Shown: positions 1 through 5,380, counted from the first letter of the stretch. The stretch is DNA of 5,520 bases from IIICB1 sp035968095 (GCA_035968095.1 JAWQFW010000306.1:1-5520); one strand, 5' to 3'. Numbers and translations: made by a program. Notes: generated from the sequence alone by a model not told the origin.

Positions 1-915
1 CTGCAAAGCTTTCATAACTTCCGCAGCCGTTTGATAGCGGTTATCTGCCAGATGTTCGAGTAGCTTATCTAAAACTTTCCCCAAATCATCGCTAATCGTT
101 TCATTATTTTGCTGTAAGATTTCGCGCCAGCGCCAGCTACCGTTATTCGGATTATAAACTGAATCTTGGAGATTACCGTTTGAGTCTACTTGGGGAAAGC
201 AACCAGTGAGTAAACGCACGCAAGTTGCACCCAAACTAAATAAATCGCTAGGTTTGTCTGGAGAACCAATAATATGTTCATACCCAGCATAACCTGGGGT
301 ATAAATTTGAGTTCCTGGGGTAGAAACTAATGTCCCCGTCTTTTGCTTCGCACCGCCAAAATCTATCAAAATGAGAGATTTTGTTTGCTCATCGCGCATG
401 ATATTTTGCGGTTTAATATCGCGATGGAGGACGTTATGATCGTGGATATATTCAATTACAGGCAGTAATTCAGTTAATAACGAGCGGATTTTTTTTTCGT
501 TGAAGCGCCCGTATTTGAGGAATTCTTTGTATAAATCTTCTCCCTCGACAAATTCTTGAACTAAATACAGAGAGTTACCTTGCTTGAAATAAGCTCGTAA
601 TTTGGGTATTTGAGGATGCTTTAATTCGTAGAGACGTTGGGCTTCTTGTTCAAAGAGTTTTTTAGCTATGTCGAGTTGCGCCCCTTGGACTTCGGCGATA
701 AATTTTTTGATAACGTAAGGATTGTTATAGTAATCTGTATCTTCTACTTGGTAAGTTCGCCCAAATGCACCTTGTCCTAATAATTTTACGACTCGATAGT
801 GGGAGCGAAAAATTACTGGTTGGTTGAGGAGTTTGCCGCAACTGTGACAATGGTTGTTGTTGTCGGGGTTACGGAAGTTTGGACAAGCGGGATTAAGACA
901 AAAGCAGTAGCCCAT
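1..915 (-). CDS. Ser/Thr protein kinase with 4-Cys zinc-ribbon prefix (C-terminus beyond window)
   Basis: This is a Hanks-type kinase that transfers ATP phosphate to Ser/Thr of unknown target proteins. The frame is open for 305 codons from ATG at 915 to the left edge, so the C-terminus is missing. Residues 4-26 carry a cysteine-rich prefix (CxC, then CNPxC-like spacing with C6 and C11, then CHSC with C23 and C26), a putative zinc ribbon found before many cyanobacterial kinases. The kinase domain follows: glycine loop LGQGAFG (46-52), VIKK with ATP lysine K70, helix-C glutamate E91, catalytic HRDIKPQN (164-171), DFGG (185-188), PGYAGYE in place of APE (207-213), SDLFSLG (223-229), and a C-lobe NRYQTAAEV near the cut. 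All key catalytic residues are present, so it is probably active. No membrane segment is visible in the part seen. No Shine-Dalgarno precedes the ATG. It is divergent from tex, and its substrate cannot be inferred. Confidence 0.95.
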   Translation of the reverse strand, partial: MGYCFCLNPACPNFRNPDNNNHCHSCGKLLNQPVIFRSHYRVVKLLGQGAFGRTYQVEDTDYYNNPYVIKKFIAEVQGAQLDIAKKLFEQEAQRLYELKHPQIPKLRAYFKQGNSLYLVQEFVEGEDLYKEFLKYGRFNEKKIRSLLTELLPVIEYIHDHNVLHRDIKPQNIMRDEQTKSLILIDFGGAKQKTGTLVSTPGTQIYTPGYAGYEHIIGSPDKPSDLFSLGATCVRLLTGCFPQVDSNGNLQDSVYNPNNGSWRWREILQQNNETISDDLGKVLDKLLEHLADNRYQTAAEVMKALQ

Positions 916-937
916 TGCTCAAGGAAGGTTTTTTCTG

Positions 938-943
938 ATTATA
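938..943 (-). promoter_or_regulatory. Candidate -10 box for the kinase gene
   Basis: The minus strand reads TATAAT here, a perfect -10 hexamer 22 bp upstream of the kinase ATG. It would start transcription near 930 and give a very short leader without a Shine-Dalgarno. No good -35 lies at 16-18 bp; the closest TTGACA-like string, ATGACA at 955-960, is only 11 bp away. The match is in an AT-rich spot, so it may be chance. Confidence 0.4.
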
Positions 944-989
944 GTTGATTTGAATGTCATCGGTGAGCGTAGCGAAGGAGCTTTATCCT

Positions 990-1015
990 CGTTCCCTGGC
1001 TGGAGCCGGGGAACG
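990..1015. repeat. Palindromic repeat with perfect hairpin
   Basis: CGTTCCC (990-996) pairs with GGGAACG (1009-1015). A T-G wobble and GGC/GCC continue the stem to a TGGA tetraloop, giving about 11 pairs without a bulge. There is no T-run on either side, so it does not look like an intrinsic terminator. It resembles the short GC-rich palindromic repeats scattered through cyanobacterial spacers. It overlaps the 44-bp repeat that starts at 997. Confidence 0.8.
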
Positions 1016-1040
1016 CAGCTTTTGATGCTCTTGCCTCGAT
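997..1040 (+). repeat. 44-bp dispersed repeat, copy A
   Basis: This copy shares the 20-mer at 997-1016 (TGGCTGGAGCCGGGGAACGC) exactly with 1231-1250. After a variable 12-14 nt both copies have a second conserved block, GCTCYTGCCTCGAT, ending at 1040 and 1274. Equal length and ordered blocks show a real repeat unit. In this copy the left hairpin arm (990-996) is intact. Confidence 0.75.
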
Positions 1041-1075
1041 TATAGTGGAAAGATGTGTTGAGAACCTCTCCCCCA

Positions 1076-1100
1076 AGCCCTCACCCTGAAGGGTGGGGCT
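1076..1100. repeat. GC-rich hairpin repeat
   Basis: AGCCC (1076-1080) pairs with GGGCT (1096-1100), and CACCCT (1082-1087) pairs with AGGGTG (1090-1095). T1081 is bulged and the loop is tight (GA). The following GCTACACGAACATAG is a composition often seen in cyanobacterial intergenic repeats, from general knowledge. An open frame of 73 codons crosses this region but is built from repeats and is not called as a gene. Confidence 0.65.
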
Positions 1101-1147
1101 ACACGAACATAGACGCGGAGCGGGCTAAGATTGATTTATTAATTACT

Positions 1148-1193
1148 CCCCCTTCGCATCCCTCCGGGGAAACAAGCTACGCAGGGAAGGGGG
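1148..1193. repeat. C-run/G-run inverted repeat
   Basis: CCCCCTTC (1148-1155) is the exact reverse complement of GAAGGGGG (1186-1193), an 8-bp stem around a 30-nt loop. A further G6 run follows at 1196-1201. The region resembles the C-rich/G-rich paired repeats of filamentous cyanobacteria. The closely spaced G-runs (1184-1186, 1189-1193, 1196-1201) could also support unusual DNA structure, which is inference. Confidence 0.6.
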
Positions 1194-1210
1194 CTGGGGG
1201 GTTAGGTTTT

Positions 1211-1230
1211 CCTGGTTTTTCCTGGTTTTC
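1211..1230 (+). repeat. Two-copy 10-bp tandem repeat
   Basis: CCTGGTTTTT (1211-1220) is followed by CCTGGTTTTC (1221-1230). The pair replaces the left hairpin arm that the homologous 44-bp repeat has at 990-996, so it probably arose by slippage at the edge of copy B. Confidence 0.5.
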
Positions 1231-1274
1231 TGGCTGGAGCCGGGGAACGCCCGTGAAGAGGCTCCTGCCTCGAT
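1231..1274 (+). repeat. 44-bp dispersed repeat, copy B
   Basis: This is the second copy of the unit at 997-1040, offset by 234 bp. The first 20 bases and the last block (GCTCCTGCCTCGAT) match copy A; the 10-11 bases between differ. The left arm that would complete the strong hairpin is missing, so this copy keeps only the inner GGC/GCC pairing. Confidence 0.7.
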
Positions 1275-1294
1275 GATCATGTTAATGGATTAAT

Positions 1295-1309
1295 GGAGGC
1301 AGAGCCTCC
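1295..1309. repeat. Short perfect hairpin GGAGGC/GCCTCC
   Basis: GGAGGC (1295-1300) and GCCTCC (1304-1309) form a 6-bp stem with an AGA loop. It is followed by a G-run, not T, so it is not terminator-like for plus-strand transcription. It belongs to the same family of small GC-rich palindromes as its neighbours. Confidence 0.6.
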
Positions 1310-1319
1310 GGGGGGCATT

Positions 1320-1336
1320 ACTCGGCGGAGCCGAGT
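1320..1336. repeat. Short perfect hairpin ACTCGGC/GCCGAGT
   Basis: ACTCGGC (1320-1326) pairs with GCCGAGT (1330-1336) around a GGA loop. Its right arm is also the start of the first 15-mer in the array that follows, so the array may have grown from one arm of this palindrome, which is inference. Confidence 0.6.
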
Positions 1337-1420
1337 CACGAGAGAAAGGGGGGGAGCCGAGTAACGAGACAGGGAAACAGCCGAGTAACGAGAGGGGGAG
1401 GGAGAAGCGAAGTTACGAGA
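1329..1420 (+). repeat. Four-copy interspersed 15-mer array in the tex leader
   Basis: AGCCGAGTAACGAGA occurs exactly at 1355-1369 and 1379-1393. A one-mismatch copy lies at 1329-1343 (AGCCGAGTCACGAGA) and a diverged copy at 1406-1420 (AGCGAAGTTACGAGA). Start-to-start spacing is 26, 24 and 27 bp, and the spacers are purine-rich, including a G7 run at 1348-1354. The array ends 15 bp before the annotated tex ATG, so it probably lies in the promoter or 5' leader. A related string, GAGCGTAGCGAAGGAG, occurs at 965-980. Function is unknown. Confidence 0.75.
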
Positions 1421-1435
1421 GTTGGTTTATCCTAG

Positions 1436-3619
1436 ATGAAGGTTGACTCTACTGTAGCGATGCTGAATCTCGAACGAACTTTAGCTGACGAACTTTCCCT
1501 GAATCTCTCTAGCGTAAATAATGCTTTGGCGCTTTGGCAAGAGGGGGCGACTATTCCTTTTATTGCACGTTACCGCAAGGAACGCACTGGTGGTTTGGAT
1601 GAAACTCAGTTGCGCGATTTGTTTGATAGGTATACTTATCTGAGTGAGTTGGAGAAGCGGAAGGAGACGATCTTGGAGGCGATCGCCTCTCAAGGTAAAC
1701 TGACTCCAGAATTAGAAGCGAAAATTAGCACTTGTTTACAAAAAACGGAACTTGAGGATCTTTATCTTCCTTTTAAACCGAAGCGACGCACGAAAGCAAC
1801 AACAGCAAGGGAAAAGGGTTTGCAACCTTTGGCTGATTTGATTGCATCTTTGAATAATCCTCAAGCTAAGTCGGTTGATTTAGTTTCAATGGCTGAAGCG
1901 TATATTTCCCCGGAAAATAAGGTGGAAACTGCGACGGATGCTTTGAGTGGTGCTGCGGATATTTTGGCGGAAGCGGTGGCGGAAAAGGCGGAGTTGCGGG
2001 CTTATTTACGCGATTATTTCTTTAATGAAGGTGTCTTTGTTTCGGATATTAAAAAGGATTATCCGGAAGGAACGACGAAGTATGAAATGTACCGCAATTT
2101 CTCAGCCAAGGTAAGTAAGATTCCGCCCCATAATTTACTGGCGCTTTATCGCGGTGAAGCGGAAGGAATTATTAGTTTAGACCTGAGTTTTGCTGAGGAT
2201 TTTGTCCAAGGTTATCTAGAGTCTCAGGAAGTTAAAACGAAGGTTCCCGAATTGCGTTCTTTTTACCGAGAAATGCTCAAAGATGCGTTTAATCGCTTGA
2301 TGAAAAATTCTCTGGTGAGAGAGGTACGCAGCGATCGCAAAAATTACGCAGATTTGGAGTCAATTACGACTTTTGAAAGCAATTTACGCAACTTACTTTT
2401 GTCTGCTCCCGCAGGTATGAAACCGACAATGGCAATTGACCCTGGTTTTCGGACGGGTTGTAAGGTTGCTATTCTCGATCAAACGGGAAAGTTTCTTCAA
2501 TATCAAGCAATTTTTCCCCATACTGGCGAAGCAAAACGCGCTCAAGCGGCGCAAACTGTTGCGAATTTAATTAATAAGTATCAGATTGAGTTAATTGCGG
2601 TTGGAAATGGGACGGCTTCGCGAGAAACTGACCAATTTGTTAGCGAAGTTTTGGCGAATTTGGCACAAAAGCCGATTAAAGTTATGGTGAATGAGTCGGG
2701 GGCTTCGATTTATTCGGCGAGTGAGGTAGCGAAGGCGGAGTTTCCAGATTTAGATATTACTGTACGCGGGGCGATTAGTATTGGTCGCCGTCTGCAAGAT
2801 CCCTTGGCTGAGTTAGTAAAAATTGACCCGAAATCGATTGGTGTGGGACAATATCAGCATGATGTTGACCAAAAATTGTTGAAGAAAAAGTTAGAGGAAA
2901 CTGTCGAAAGTTGTGTGAATTATGTGGGTGTGGATTTGAATACTGCTTCGGGAGAATTGCTGACTTATGTATCAGGAATTACGCCGACAATTGCGAAAAA
3001 TATTGTTGCTTATCGCGATGAGCAAGGTGTGTTTAAAAATCGTCGTCAATTGTTGAAGGTGTCGAAGCTGGGAGCGAAGGCTTTTGAACAAGCGGCGGGC
3101 TTTTTACGGATTCGGAATGGTGCAAATCCTTTGGATAATACCGCAGTTCATCCGGAAAGTTATGCGGTGGTAGAAAATATTGCTGAAGACCTTAATTTTG
3201 AGTTGACAAATCTTGGTCAATATGCTAACAAATTCAACTCAATAAACCTGGAAAAATACGTTACGGAAACGGTGGGTTTGCCTACTTTAAAGGATATTCT
3301 GAATGAGTTGAAAAAGCCAGGTCGAGATCCGCGTGCTGAGTTTGAATATGCGCGGTTTAAGGAGGGTGTAAATGAGATTTCTGATTTGCGGGAGGGAATG
3401 GAGTTGGAAGGTGTGGTGACGAATGTGGTGAATTTTGGTGCGTTTGTGGATGTGGGGGTGCATCAAGATGGGTTGGTGCATATTTCGCAACTTAGCGATC
3501 GCTTTGTGGAAGATCCCAAAGATATTGTTAAAGTGGGAGAGGTGGTTAAGGTGCGCGTGTTGGAGGTTAATCAGCAGTTGAAGCGAATTAGTTTGTCGAT
3601 GAAGGCTGTGGGAAGATAA
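1436..3619 (+). CDS. tex: Tex, RNA-binding transcription accessory protein
   Basis: Tex is a conserved cytoplasmic nucleic-acid-binding protein linked to transcription; its precise role in cyanobacteria is unsettled. The 727-residue frame is intact and of normal family length. In order: a helical Tex N-terminal domain with GATIPFIARYRKERTGGLDE (37-56) and LEDLYLPFKPKRRTKA (106-121); a YqgF/RuvC-like domain (about 329-455) with MAIDPGFRTGCK and VGNGTASRETD; a helix-hairpin-helix region (about 491-573) with VSGITPTIAKNIVAYR; and a C-terminal S1 RNA-binding domain (about 654-722) with GVVTNVVNFGAFVDVGVHQDGLVHIS. In characterised Tex the RuvC-like fold has no demonstrated nuclease activity. The start is uncertain: ATG 1436 lacks a Shine-Dalgarno, and Met9 (ATG 1460) matches better where relatives usually begin. 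The last six codons and stop are duplicated downstream. Three HIP1 sites lie inside. Confidence 0.97.
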   Translation: MKVDSTVAMLNLERTLADELSLNLSSVNNALALWQEGATIPFIARYRKERTGGLDETQLRDLFDRYTYLSELEKRKETILEAIASQGKLTPELEAKISTCLQKTELEDLYLPFKPKRRTKATTAREKGLQPLADLIASLNNPQAKSVDLVSMAEAYISPENKVETATDALSGAADILAEAVAEKAELRAYLRDYFFNEGVFVSDIKKDYPEGTTKYEMYRNFSAKVSKIPPHNLLALYRGEAEGIISLDLSFAEDFVQGYLESQEVKTKVPELRSFYREMLKDAFNRLMKNSLVREVRSDRKNYADLESITTFESNLRNLLLSAPAGMKPTMAIDPGFRTGCKVAILDQTGKFLQYQAIFPHTGEAKRAQAAQTVANLINKYQIELIAVGNGTASRETDQFVSEVLANLAQKPIKVMVNESGASIYSASEVAKAEFPDLDITVRGAISIGRRLQDPLAELVKIDPKSIGVGQYQHDVDQKLLKKKLEETVESCVNYVGVDLNTASGELLTYVSGITPTIAKNIVAYRDEQGVFKNRRQLLKVSKLGAKAFEQAAGFLRIRNGANPLDNTAVHPESYAVVENIAEDLNFELTNLGQYANKFNSINLEKYVTETVGLPTLKDILNELKKPGRDPRAEFEYARFKEGVNEISDLREGMELEGVVTNVVNFGAFVDVGVHQDGLVHISQLSDRFVEDPKDIVKVGEVVKVRVLEVNQQLKRISLSMKAVGR
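1676..1689. repeat. Extended HIP1 palindrome (one of five HIP1 sites)
   Basis: GAGGCGATCGCCTC is a 14-bp palindrome centred on the cyanobacterial HIP1 octamer GCGATCGC (1679-1686). Further exact octamers start at 2331, 3495, 4449 and 5124. About 0.1 would be expected in random sequence of this length, so the enrichment is a lineage mark. Four of the five lie in coding sequence. HIP1 function is unsettled. Confidence 0.9.
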
Positions 3620-3716
3620 GGTTTGTTTCCTCGCGCTTTCGGCGTTAGCCGTTCTCGCTTCGAGTAGTCGCTAAGACGCAAAGAAGACGCTAAGTTTAAG
3701 TTTGGGTTTGTTTGTT
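3598..3716 (+). repeat. 119-bp tandem repeat, copy 1 (overlaps tex end)
   Basis: The unit starts at the last base of the Ser codon before tex codons MKAVGR, includes those codons and the stop (3599-3619), and covers 97 bp of 3' flank. The next copy begins immediately at 3717. All comparable bases (3598-3652 against 3717-3771, and 3663-3716 against 3872-3925; 109 bp) are identical, which suggests a recent event. The flank can fold: GCGTTAGC (3642-3649) against GCTAAGACGC (3670-3679) with a 2-nt bulge, and an inner CTCG-CTT-CGAG hairpin (3654-3664). The motif AAGACGC occurs twice (3673, 3684). Confidence 0.9.
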
Positions 3717-3925
3717 GATGAAGGCTGTGGGAAGATAAGGTTTGTTTCCTCGCGCTTTCGGCGTTAGCCGTNNNNNNNNNNNNNNNNNNNNNNNNNNNNN
3801 NNNNNNNNNNNNNNNNNNNNNNNNNNNNNNNNNNNNNNNNNNNNNNNNNNNNNNNNNNNNNNNNNNNNNNNAGTAGTCGCTAAGACGCAAAGAAGACGCT
3901 AAGTTTAAGTTTGGGTTTGTTTGTT
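3717..3925 (+). repeat. 119-bp tandem repeat, copy 2, interrupted by N gap
   Basis: The left part (3717-3771) and right part (3872-3925) match the two ends of copy 1 exactly. Only the ten bases equivalent to 3653-3662 are replaced by the N run. The copy contains an orphan ATG-MKAVGR-stop remnant of tex at 3718-3738 that is not a gene. The true number of copies is unknown, since further units could be hidden in the gap. The repeat ends where the sequence changes to the dusA leader at 3926. Confidence 0.85.
3772..3871. other. Assembly gap of exactly 100 N
   Basis: Exactly 100 N is a conventional placeholder for a scaffold gap of unknown size, not a measured length. It falls inside the second repeat copy, at the position of the small CTCG-CTT-CGAG hairpin in copy 1. 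If only two copies exist, the real missing sequence would be about 10 bp. Confidence 0.95.
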
Positions 3926-3985
3926 GGTTTTAGGGAGATAAACTGGAGATTTAGCGATAATTTTTAATTTGAAAGCTCGAATTTT

Positions 3986-4996
3986 ATGGTTGTTTGTACG
4001 GAAAAGTTAGGGGAAAATAAGGTAGGGAAAGGACGAGTTTATCCTTTGAGTGTTGCGCCGATGATGGATCGTACCGATCGCCATTTTCGGTATTTTATGC
4101 GACAGATTACTCGCTATACTTTACTATATACGGAAATGATTACGACGGCGGCGATTATGAATGGATCTCGCGCGAAGTTGTTGGATTTTTCGACTGAGGA
4201 AAAGCCGCTTTCTTTACAATTGGGTGGGGATAATCCTGATGATTTGGCTGAATGCGCTCGGATTGCTGAGGATTGGGGTTATGATGAGGTAAATTTGAAT
4301 GTAGGTTGTCCTAGTTCGAGGGTACAAAATGGTAATTTTGGCGCTTGTTTGATGTTACAACCAGAGTTAGTTGCTAAAGCTGTGTCAGCGATGCAGAAAG
4401 CGACTAGCTTACCAGTTACAGTTAAACATAGAATTGGGGTGGATGAACGCGATCGCTACGAGGATTTAGTTAATTTTGTTCGTATTGTTTCGGAAGCTGG
4501 TTGTCAACGTTTTACAATTCACGCACGCAAAGCTTGGTTACAAGGTTTGAGTCCGAAAGAAAATCGCAATATCCCACCTCTACGATACCACGATGTGCAT
4601 CGTTTGAAGCAAGAATTTTCGCATTTGTGGATCGAAATTAATGGTGGTTTTACTAATTTACAGCAGGTGCAAGGGCAGTTACAATTAGTAGATGCGGTGA
4701 TGATTGGACGTGCTGCTTATGACAATCCTTATTTATTTGCTAGCAGCGATAGAGAGATTTTCAATGTAGAAATTGTTCCTCGCAGCCGTCACGAAGTTGT
4801 GGAAGCGATGTTTCCTTATCTTGATTATTGGGTAGGAAAAGGACTAAAGTTACACAAGATTACTCGTCATTTGTTGCAATTATTTGCGGGGAAACCGGGG
4901 ACAAAAGCGTGGAAGCGACACCTTAGTGAAAATGCACATCTTCCTGATGTTGGTGTTGATTTAGTGCGGGAGGCTTTAGCAAAAGTTCCTCAGTAA
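3986..4996 (+). CDS. dusA: tRNA-dihydrouridine synthase, DusA type
   Basis: This FMN enzyme reduces uridine in the tRNA D-loop to dihydrouridine with NADPH; the DusA class acts at positions 20/20a. The 336-residue protein is full length. A TIM barrel starts at LSVAPMMDRTDRHFRYFMRQ (21-40). LQLGG (77-81) is FMN-contacting. NVGCPSSRVQNGNFGACLM (105-123) holds the catalytic cysteine C108. VKHRIG (146-151), IHARKAWLQG (178-187), EINGG (217-221) and IGRAAYDNP (240-248) complete the flavin and active-site loops. SPKENRNIPPLRY (189-201) supports the DusA subclass. A C-terminal helical domain follows from about 265. The first 15 or so residues are an unconserved-looking extension, but no later ATG precedes the barrel, so ATG 3986 is kept; only a weak GAAAG lies upstream. 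The gene follows tex on the same strand, 366 nominal bp away across a repeat and gap. Two anchored features agree: catalytic and subclass motifs are both intact. Confidence 0.95.
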   Translation: MVVCTEKLGENKVGKGRVYPLSVAPMMDRTDRHFRYFMRQITRYTLLYTEMITTAAIMNGSRAKLLDFSTEEKPLSLQLGGDNPDDLAECARIAEDWGYDEVNLNVGCPSSRVQNGNFGACLMLQPELVAKAVSAMQKATSLPVTVKHRIGVDERDRYEDLVNFVRIVSEAGCQRFTIHARKAWLQGLSPKENRNIPPLRYHDVHRLKQEFSHLWIEINGGFTNLQQVQGQLQLVDAVMIGRAAYDNPYLFASSDREIFNVEIVPRSRHEVVEAMFPYLDYWVGKGLKLHKITRHLLQLFAGKPGTKAWKRHLSENAHLPDVGVDLVREALAKVPQ

Positions 4997-5262
4997 AAAG
5001 ATAAATTATTGATTGTTGAAATTGCGGATTATGAGCAAGAAATTTTTCAATAGTAATCAGATTAATTATTAGTAATTAATCTTCTGACTCTAGATCCGGA
5101 TTTGAGATTAGTCATAAAGATTTGCGATCGCTCAAATATTCTTTCGAGTGAAAATACTGAAGCCACAAAATTGTCACTGAGAACAAAGAGATTTTGCTCA
5201 AATTCTTTAAACTGCACCCCAGAGGTTGAAGTATAGAGAAACCTAACCTAATTTTTTTCGAT
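4997..5262. other. AT-rich spacer after dusA, no confident gene
   Basis: This stretch contains one HIP1 site (5124-5131), a 10-bp AT-rich hairpin (5059-5082) and a short palindrome ATCCGGAT (5094-5101). A T7 run precedes the terminator-like palindrome. One 51-codon minus-strand frame with a GTG start (5217 to 5062) is open but lacks a ribosome binding site or a recognisable motif. I see no RNA gene that I can identify. Confidence 0.6.
5059..5082. terminator. AT-rich hairpin after dusA, possible weak terminator
   Basis: AGATTAATTA (5059-5068) and TAATTAATCT (5073-5082) form a perfect 10-bp stem with a TTAG loop, 63 bp after the dusA stop. Only one of ten pairs is G-C, and no T-tract follows on either strand. 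It could be a 3'-end stabiliser or a protein-binding palindrome rather than an intrinsic terminator. Confidence 0.35.
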
Positions 5263-5295
5263 CTCCTAGTTGCTCATGAGCAACTAGGAGTTTTT
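5263..5295 (+). terminator. Strong rho-independent terminator on a perfect 28-bp palindrome
   Basis: CTCCTAGTTGCTCA (5263-5276) is followed directly by its exact reverse complement (5277-5290) and then T5 (5291-5295). As RNA this gives a 12-bp stem with a CATG loop and a U-tract, a textbook intrinsic terminator for plus-strand transcription. On the minus strand no T-run follows. It lies 266 bp past the dusA stop, which is far for that gene, so it may end a long dusA 3' UTR or an unannotated transcript. Confidence 0.75.
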
Positions 5296-5325
5296 CATGG
5301 TTATGGTTAACCATGACCACTTTTT
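5295..5325 (+). terminator. Second hairpin with T5, possible tandem terminator
   Basis: TCATGGTTA (5295-5303) pairs with TAACCATGA (5308-5316) around a TGGT loop, and T5 follows at 5321-5325 after four bases. The T-tract is offset from the stem, so termination would be weaker than at the preceding palindrome. An alternative fold is the 12-bp palindrome ATGGTTAACCAT (5303-5314), which could be a protein site. Confidence 0.45.
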
Positions 5326-5380
5326 CCCAATCCCCAGTCCCCAAAAGAGGAATGTTGGGGGTATGGGAAGTGTGGGAGGT
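5326..5380. repeat. C-rich then G-rich low-complexity block
   Basis: The plus strand runs CCCAATCCCCAGTCCCC (5326-5342) and then a G-rich block with two 9-bp units, GTATGGGAA (5361-5369) and GTGTGGGAG (5370-5378), followed by GTGT. The strand asymmetry flips within 20 bp. Both halves resemble low-complexity intergenic repeats of cyanobacteria. No gene is seen. Confidence 0.5.

Noticed and set aside
1041..1046. TATAGT as a plus-strand promoter for tex
   Set aside because: The TTG-like candidates upstream are at wrong spacing, and it lies almost 400 bp from tex beyond several strong hairpins.
1055..1276. 73-codon plus-strand open frame in the divergent spacer
   Set aside because: It lies entirely across hairpin repeats and G/C-runs, is rich in Pro, Gly, Ser and Trp as expected from such repeats, has no recognisable domain and no ribosome binding site.
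1481..1693. 70-codon minus-strand frame inside tex
   Set aside because: It is antisense to the conserved Tex N-terminal domain and has no independent signal.
3287..3490. 67-codon minus-strand frame inside tex
   Set aside because: It is antisense to the S1 domain; its His-rich composition follows from the reverse complement of Val and Asp codons.
3718..3738. ATG-initiated seven-codon minigene in the second repeat copy
   Set aside because: It is a duplicated scrap of the tex C-terminus (MKAVGR plus stop), with no separate start signals.
3696..3890. 64-codon minus-strand frame across the N gap
   Set aside because: More than half its codons are N, so the frame is an artefact of the 100-base placeholder.
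3717..3925. Insertion sequence or CRISPR array between tex and dusA
   Set aside because: There is no transposase frame, no terminal inverted repeats, and no repeat-spacer alternation; it is a direct 119-bp duplication.
3956..3961. GATAAT as a -10 box for dusA
   Set aside because: No acceptable -35 lies 16-18 bp upstream and the region is AT-rich, so the match is not distinguishable from chance.
5031..5072. Thirteen-codon ATG frame after dusA
   Set aside because: It is too short, has no ribosome binding site, and ends in the AT-rich hairpin.
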